DNA from: Bordetella genomosp. 4
Lineage (GTDB): Bacteria > Pseudomonadota > Gammaproteobacteria > Burkholderiales > Burkholderiaceae_B
NCBI RefSeq assembly: GCF_002261185.1
Contig: NZ_NEVQ01000003.1
Coordinates: 372,001-436,000 of the forward strand
Length of the DNA: 64,000 nt
Direction: 5' to 3'
How positions within the stretch are numbered: position 1 is the first letter of the stretch; every line of letters begins with the position of its first letter. The position numbers were made by a program, and so were the translations under genes. Of this stretch, positions 59,423 through 64,000 are shown piece by piece. The notes under the pieces are model-generated. The model worked only from the letters and a program-made list of their open reading frames with translations, was not told the origin of the DNA and made no database searches.

Positions 59423-61153
59423 CTACAGTGTTTCCAGCTTGTCCAGCACCTGATTCAGGGCGGACTCGACAGGAATTTTTACAGCGTCGCTTTCGCGACG
59501 GGCCTGCAATTCCACCACACCGTCGTTCAGGCCGCGTTCTCCAACTGTTACGCGCAAGGGGACCCCTATCAGCTCCCATTCAGCGAACATCACCCCTGGC
59601 CTGGCGTCACGATCGTCCAGAATGACATCTACGCCACGGGCTCGCAGTTCGTCATAGAGTTTTACGGCCTCGTTACGAACAGTTTCATTTTTGCCCCAGC
59701 CTACCGGGCAAATCACGACTTCGAAGGGGGCAATCGCCTTGGGCCAGATGATGCCGCGGGCGTCATGATTCTGTTCAATGGCGGCGCCTGCAATCCGGGT
59801 GATCCCGATACCGTAGCAGCCCATTTGCAGGGTGGCGGGCTTGCCGGTTTCGTCCAGGAAGGTCGCCTTCAGCGCGTCGGAGTACTTCGTACCCAGGAAA
59901 AAGACGTGTCCTACCTCGATGCCGCGCTGGATCGCCAGGTGGCCCACGCCATCGGGGGACGGGTCGCCCGCCACCACGTTGCGCAGGTCAGCGACGATTT
60001 CAGGTTCCGGCAGGTCCCGGCCCCAGTTGGCGCCGGTGTAGTGGTAGTCCTCGCGATTGGCGCCGCAGACAAAATCGGCCATGTTGGCGACGGTGCGGTC
60101 GGCGACGACTCGTACCGGCAGGGCCGTGCCGATCGGCCCCAGATAGCCGGGTTTGCAGCCAAAATGCTCGACGATTTCGGATTCGGTGGCAAAGCGGAAG
60201 TCTGCCAGGCCAGGGACTTTGCCGGCTTTGATTTCATTGAGTTCGTGGTCGCCGCGCAGCATCAGCAGCCAGATCTGAACCTTGCCGGGCTCGGGCTCGG
60301 TCGCCAGCACCAGCGATTTGAGGGTGCGCTCCAGGGGCAAGCCCAGCAGTTTGGCGACGTCCTCGCACTTGGCGGCGCCAGGCGTAGGGGTGGCCTCCAG
60401 CTTCTCGGCCGGTGCGGCCCGCTCGGCCAACAGGCAGGGGGCCTCGGCCAATTCGATGTTGGCGGCATACTGGGAGTCGGGGTTGTACACCAGCAGGTCC
60501 TCGCCTGTGTCGGCAATGACCTGGAACTCGTGGCTGCGCGTGCCGCCAATCGAGCCCGTATCGGCCGCAACAGCGCGGAATTCCAGCCCCAGACGGCTGA
60601 AAATGCGCATGTACGCCTCGTACATCTTGTCGTAGCTTTGCTGGGCGCTGGCTTCGTCGCGGTCGAACGAATACGCGTCCTTCATGGTGAATTCCCGGCC
60701 GCGCATCAGCCCGAAACGAGGGCGGCGCTCGTCACGGAACTTGGTCTGGATGTGATAGAAATTCAGGGGCAGTTGCCGATAGCTGTGGATTTCATTGCGG
60801 GCGATATCGGTGATGACTTCTTCTGAGGTCGGCTGCAGGACGAAATCGCGTTGATGGCGGTCCTTGATGCGCAGCAATTCGGGGCCGTATTGCACCCAGC
60901 GGCCGGATTCCTGCCAGAGCTCGGCCGGCTGCACCACGGGCATCAGCAGCTCGATCCCGCCTGCGGCGTTCATCTCGTCGCGGACGATGGCTTCGATTTT
61001 GCGGATGACCTTCAAACCCAGAGGCATATAGGTGTAGATCCCGCCCGCCAATTTGCGGATCATGCCGGCCCGGGTCATCAGCTGGTGGCTGACGACTTCG
61101 GCTTCCGAGGGGGCTTCTTTCAGCGTATTGAGATGGTAGGTAGATGCGCGCAT
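59423..61153 (-). CDS. proS: Prolyl-tRNA synthetase, bacterial type with editing domain
   Basis: A 576-aa class II synthetase. Motif 2 is [20 protein letters not shown] and motif 3 [18 protein letters not shown]; the C-terminal anticodon domain contains [20 protein letters not shown]. Between motifs 2 and 3 is the YbaK-like editing insertion (about residues 225-395, with [20 protein letters not shown]) that clears Ala-tRNA-Pro. Length is standard. It is divergent from rppH with 64 bp between. Confidence 0.96.
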   Translation of the reverse strand: MRASTYHLNTLKEAPSEAEVVSHQLMTRAGMIRKLAGGIYTYMPLGLKVIRKIEAIVRDEMNAAGGIELLMPVVQPAELWQESGRWVQYGPELLRIKDRHQRDFVLQPTSEEVITDIARNEIHSYRQLPLNFYHIQTKFRDERRPRFGLMRGREFTMKDAYSFDRDEASAQQSYDKMYEAYMRIFSRLGLEFRAVAADTGSIGGTRSHEFQVIADTGEDLLVYNPDSQYAANIELAEAPCLLAERAAPAEKLEATPTPGAAKCEDVAKLLGLPLERTLKSLVLATEPEPGKVQIWLLMLRGDHELNEIKAGKVPGLADFRFATESEIVEHFGCKPGYLGPIGTALPVRVVADRTVANMADFVCGANREDYHYTGANWGRDLPEPEIVADLRNVVAGDPSPDGVGHLAIQRGIEVGHVFFLGTKYSDALKATFLDETGKPATLQMGCYGIGITRIAGAAIEQNHDARGIIWPKAIAPFEVVICPVGWGKNETVRNEAVKLYDELRARGVDVILDDRDARPGVMFAEWELIGVPLRVTVGERGLNDGVVELQARRESDAVKIPVESALNQVLDKLETL

Positions 61154-61182
61154 AGTTAAAGGTGGCTACGGATACGTATAAT
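61153..61182 (+). promoter_or_regulatory. Possible rppH promoter
   Basis: A perfect TATAAT at 61177-61182 lies 36 bp before the rppH start. The -35 at the right spacing is poor (TAGTTA, 18 bp). The complementary strand also reads TTATA-like sequence that could serve proS. Confidence 0.3.
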
Positions 61183-61217
61183 CGACTGTAATTGTATTGA
61201 ATTCGGTGGGGGTGGCC

Positions 61218-61793
61218 ATGCTTGATCGTGAAGGCTACCGTCCCAATGTCGGCATTATTCTCGTCAACAGCAAAAACGAGGTCTTTTGGGGCAAGCGAAT
61301 CCGGGAACATGCATGGCAGTTTCCGCAGGGCGGCATCAAATATGGCGAAAGCCCGGTGCAGGCCATGTATCGCGAGCTCCACGAAGAAGTAGGCTTAAAG
61401 CCTGAACATGTCCGTATTTTGGGGCGCACACGCGATTGGTTGCGTTATAACGTGCCGGACCATTTCGTCCGGCGAGAGTGGCGAGGGCACTATAAGGGTC
61501 AAAAGCAGATCTGGTTTTTGTTGCGTCTGGTAGGGCGCGACTGCGACGTGTGCCTGCGCGCGACGCAGCATCCGGAGTTCGATGCTTGGCGTTGGAGCCA
61601 GTATTGGGTGCCTCTGGACGCAGTCATCGAGTTCAAACGCGAGGTATACACCCTGGCGCTGAACGAGCTTTCGAGCATTCTGTTCCGGCGCCAGCACGAA
61701 ACCCGCTATCTGCGCCAACGGGTCCATGGCCCGGCGCGGGTCGCCGATAGCCTTTCTGCCGACTCAGACGGCCATGCGCATATTGCTGGTTGA
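61218..61793 (+). CDS. rppH: RNA pyrophosphohydrolase RppH
   Basis: A 191-aa Nudix enzyme that removes pyrophosphate from 5' mRNA ends and triggers decay. The Nudix box is complete from [20 protein letters not shown] through VGL, and FPQGG precedes it. The core of 160 residues matches NudH/RppH. ATG 61218 has GGGGGTGG upstream; TTG 61197 is less likely. The C-terminal 30 residues are an Alcaligenaceae-type extension. Its last 20 bases overlap the response-regulator gene in another frame. Confidence 0.94.
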   Translation: MLDREGYRPNVGIILVNSKNEVFWGKRIREHAWQFPQGGIKYGESPVQAMYRELHEEVGLKPEHVRILGRTRDWLRYNVPDHFVRREWRGHYKGQKQIWFLLRLVGRDCDVCLRATQHPEFDAWRWSQYWVPLDAVIEFKREVYTLALNELSSILFRRQHETRYLRQRVHGPARVADSLSADSDGHAHIAG

Positions 61794-62460
61794 AGACGAG
61801 CTCGAAATGGCCTCCTGGCTGGTGCGAGCGTTGGCGCAAAGCGGGTTTACCCCCGATCACGCGCCGGACGCCCGCAGTGCCGAGGCCATGATGAGCGCTC
61901 ACGAATACGACGCCATCGTCATGGACCTGCGCTTGCCCGACAAGCACGGGCTGGTGGTGCTGCGCGACATGCGTAATCGTGACGACCGCACGCCAGTACT
62001 GCTGCTGACGGCGCAGGGCGCCTTGCAAGACCGTGTGCGGGGGCTCAATCTCGGCGCCGACGATTTCCTGACCAAGCCTTTCGCCCTGGAGGAGCTCGAG
62101 GCTCGTGTCGCGGCCTTGGTGCGCCGCAGCCGCGGGCGCCAGCAGCCCAGGCTGCAATGCGGTTCGTTGTCTTATGACGGCGAGAGCCGTGCTTTCACCC
62201 TGGACGGTGTGCTGCTGCTGCTCACGCCGCGAGAGCACGCCGCCCTGGTGGCCCTGCTGACGCGCAGCGGCTATCCCGTCGACAAGGCCCAGTTGTTCGG
62301 CAAGGTATTTACCCAGGACAGCGAGTCCAGCCTGGACGCCATCGAAGTCGTGTTGCACCGGTTGCGTAAAAAACTGGCAGGAAGCGACGTACGCATCGTG
62401 ACGGTGCGTGGATTGGGATACATGCTGGAAAGCAGCGTCAGTGAAACTGCCGAGCTCTGA
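61774..62460 (+). CDS. OmpR-family response regulator, TctD-like
   Basis: A 228-aa two-domain regulator. Phospho-acceptor Asp51 is in [13 protein letters not shown], with acidic pocket Asp8-Glu9 (LLVEDELEM) and Lys in [17 protein letters not shown]. The C-terminal winged helix has [17 protein letters not shown] and [20 protein letters not shown]. It resembles TctD/QseB. ATG 61774 lies inside the end of rppH (20-base overlap), and the kinase start overlaps its own end by 20 bases. With its kinase it may control tricarboxylate-type uptake, in line with the many Bug receptors. Confidence 0.9.
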   Translation: MRILLVEDELEMASWLVRALAQSGFTPDHAPDARSAEAMMSAHEYDAIVMDLRLPDKHGLVVLRDMRNRDDRTPVLLLTAQGALQDRVRGLNLGADDFLTKPFALEELEARVAALVRRSRGRQQPRLQCGSLSYDGESRAFTLDGVLLLLTPREHAALVALLTRSGYPVDKAQLFGKVFTQDSESSLDAIEVVLHRLRKKLAGSDVRIVTVRGLGYMLESSVSETAEL

Positions 62461-64000
62461 CCGTTTTCGCTTGCCACTGTTCGGCATCCGCACGCTGTTG
62501 ATCACCCTGTTGTTGCCGGGAGTGATCCTGTTGTTGGTGATCGATAGTTGGAACGACTATCGAACCCTGTCTGCAATCACTAACGAAGCCTACGACAGTG
62601 CACTGCTCGAGCCCGCACGCGTACTGGAAAGCAGCATCGAATTCACCGAAGCGGGGCAGTTGATCGTGACCACGCCGGTATATGCGCAGGTGATCCTGGA
62701 GTCCAAGGCAGGGCTGCGAAAATATTTTCGCATCGAAGAAATCTCTCCTCCGCTTCCCGAAGGCGCTGAAGTCGTACCTCCCTCGGGGCGGACGCTGGCC
62801 GGTATGCCCGAACTGCCTCGTCCCCCCTCGTGGCCGTCTGCCCGGGGCGAGCCTATGTTTTTCAACAGCGTCTATCGCGATGATCCGGTGCGCGTGGTAG
62901 CCGTGTTACGCGACTTGTATTATCGAGGCCAACATCGGCAGGTGCTGGTGCTGGTGGCCGAAAGCATAGGCCGGCGGCTGCAGGCCGAGGAGGCGGCGCG
63001 GCGCCAGGAGTTGCTGCGTGATGCGCGTATGCTGGCGTTGGTTGCTATTCTGGTGTGGTGGGGTGTGGCCTGGTCGTTACGGCCGTTGACCCGATTGCGT
63101 AATGATATCCGCGCTCGCTCTCCGGAGGACATGACGCCGTTGGATGCCTCGCGCGTTCCCAGCGAGGTGATTCCTCTGGTCGAGGCGGTGAACTATCACA
63201 TCGAACGGCACCGGCGCGTGCTCGACGAGCAGGCGCAGTTCCTGGCCGATGCTTCGCATCAGTTGCGTACGCCAATGGCGATCATCCTCACGCAGGCGCA
63301 ATATGCGCTGCGAGAGCCCGATCCCAAACGGGCTCAAGAAGGATTGCGCGCGATCGTGGATCAGCTGGGGCGGACACGGCGTTTGACCGAGCAGTTATTG
63401 TCCTTGGCTCATGCCAGCCAGGGCGACTCCACTCCTCGCCAGCTATTGGATCTGAATGCGGTGGCGCGCAATGTCGTTTTGCAGTATCTGCCCTTGTCGC
63501 ATGAAAAAGGGCAGGATCTGGGGTGGGTGGCGGCTGAGCCTACCGATGTGACAGTCCGCAATGCCCGGGCATTGCGTGCAGAGGAAACTGCCGGGACAAC
63601 ATCCGGTACTCCCGCCGAAACGAGTGAGGGCTTTGACGGGGACGACAGTGCTTCGGCCGTGCCGGTGTTGCCTGTGTTCGGCAGCGAGGCTGAATTGCAT
63701 GAGGCATTATCGAATCTCTTGCACAACGCCATCCATTACGCACCTGTAGGTGCGCGGATCACCGTATCGGCGGCCTTGGCCGGTGATCGGGCCGAGATAT
63801 CGGTATCTGATAACGGTCCAGGCATTGATGTCGCATCACGCCATCGCGCATTTGCCCGTTTCGATCGCCTGGGTTCGGGACGCGGTTCGGTGTCGTCTGG
63901 GTCGGGGTTGGGACTGTCCATCGCCCGAGCCTATGCGCGCCGCAATGCTGGCGACATCACACTGCGCGATGGCGAGCCCAATGCTCAGGGCGGTGTCGGG
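62441..64000 (+). CDS. TctE-like sensor histidine kinase (3' end outside the window)
   Basis: 520 codons are visible from GTG 62441; no stop is reached. TM1 is at about 13-34 (FGIRTLLITLLLPGVILLLV). A periplasmic sensor (35-195, 2CSK_N-like) and TM2 (197-213, MLALVAILVWWGVAWSL) follow, then a HAMP-like stretch (SLRPLTRLRNDI), phospho-acceptor His273 (LADASHQLRTPMAII), and the N box SNLLHNAIHYAP, G1 DNGPGID and G2 SGSGLGLSIARAY of the ATPase. An acidic, Ser/Thr/Gly-rich insert (about 378-408) sits before the N box. The pairing and 20-base overlap with the response regulator are clear. Confidence 0.9.
   Translation, partial: MKLPSSDRFRLPLFGIRTLLITLLLPGVILLLVIDSWNDYRTLSAITNEAYDSALLEPARVLESSIEFTEAGQLIVTTPVYAQVILESKAGLRKYFRIEEISPPLPEGAEVVPPSGRTLAGMPELPRPPSWPSARGEPMFFNSVYRDDPVRVVAVLRDLYYRGQHRQVLVLVAESIGRRLQAEEAARRQELLRDARMLALVAILVWWGVAWSLRPLTRLRNDIRARSPEDMTPLDASRVPSEVIPLVEAVNYHIERHRRVLDEQAQFLADASHQLRTPMAIILTQAQYALREPDPKRAQEGLRAIVDQLGRTRRLTEQLLSLAHASQGDSTPRQLLDLNAVARNVVLQYLPLSHEKGQDLGWVAAEPTDVTVRNARALRAEETAGTTSGTPAETSEGFDGDDSASAVPVLPVFGSEAELHEALSNLLHNAIHYAPVGARITVSAALAGDRAEISVSDNGPGIDVASRHRAFARFDRLGSGRGSVSSGSGLGLSIARAYARRNAGDITLRDGEPNAQGGVG

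Noticed and set aside
59765-60826. A 353-codon + strand frame opposite proS
   Set aside because: It is a Gly/Gln/Val-rich shadow frame; proS motifs on the minus strand are unambiguous.

Overview
The window looks like chromosome of a betaproteobacterium of the Alcaligenaceae, close to Bordetella or Achromobacter. Three lines of evidence support this. There are three orphan Bug/TctC-type extracytoplasmic receptors without TctAB membrane partners. A complete ybgC-tolQRAB-pal-cpoB block lies next to proS and rppH. The gene order gloB / SAM methyltransferase / rnhA is kept. No phage, IS element, CRISPR array or rRNA was seen. The only RNA gene recognised is a tRNA-Val(CAC) at 30.9 kb.

Layout. 0-8 kb: a BCCT osmolyte transporter; a LysR regulator with a Bug receptor and a sulfatase; a Fic protein with an N-terminal winged helix and an operator-like upstream region; and a Bcr/CflA exporter. 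9-14 kb: class II aldolase plus Bug, divergent from Bug-SDR-IclR, with a strong promoter and a perfect 19-bp palindrome between them. 14-20.5 kb: TerB-like protein, OsmC, and a LysR regulator divergent from a sugar-acid operon (L-arabinonate-type dehydratase, ACS-family transporter, KDA-dehydratase-type aldolase). 20.7-31 kb: housekeeping genes (fabI, mltD, gloB, methyltransferase, rnhA, dnaQ, tRNA-Val), with an RND efflux pair between rnhA and dnaQ. 31-34 kb: small and hypothetical proteins, a LuxR-type regulator and a ChbG/HpnK deacetylase. 34-43 kb: a seven-gene catabolic operon mixing sugar oxidoreductase, isomerase and epimerase genes with a CoA-transferase and an enoyl-CoA hydratase. It is divergent from a LacI regulator, whose upstream DNA carries a 40-bp inverted repeat. 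43-48 kb: hydrolase, LysE exporter, a heptanucleotide repeat, an EamA/MocR divergent pair, a DUF442 protein and a universal stress protein. 48.7-54 kb: a standalone EF-G paralogue, hydrolase, YbaK deacylase and EamA transporter. 54-59 kb: the Tol-Pal operon. 59-64 kb: proS, rppH, and a TctDE-like two-component system whose sensor runs off the right edge.

The most unusual finding is a family of three structured intergenic repeats at 48.35-48.52, 50.98-51.16 and 53.73-53.91 kb. Two flank the EF-G paralogue; the third is inverted, downstream of the EamA gene. Each has a 34-bp outer stem whose sequence changes between copies while pairing is kept. Inside is the same three-helix core (7, 5 and 6 bp) with conserved unpaired strings TATC, CTC, CAG, TCG and TCAAC/TCTAC. 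Every copy is preceded at 21-22 nt by TTGCTGGC and followed directly by a TCRCRGTNGKG-like string. Compensatory changes in nearly every helix argue for selection on structure. I cannot match the family to a named one. All database comparisons are from memory; no search was run.
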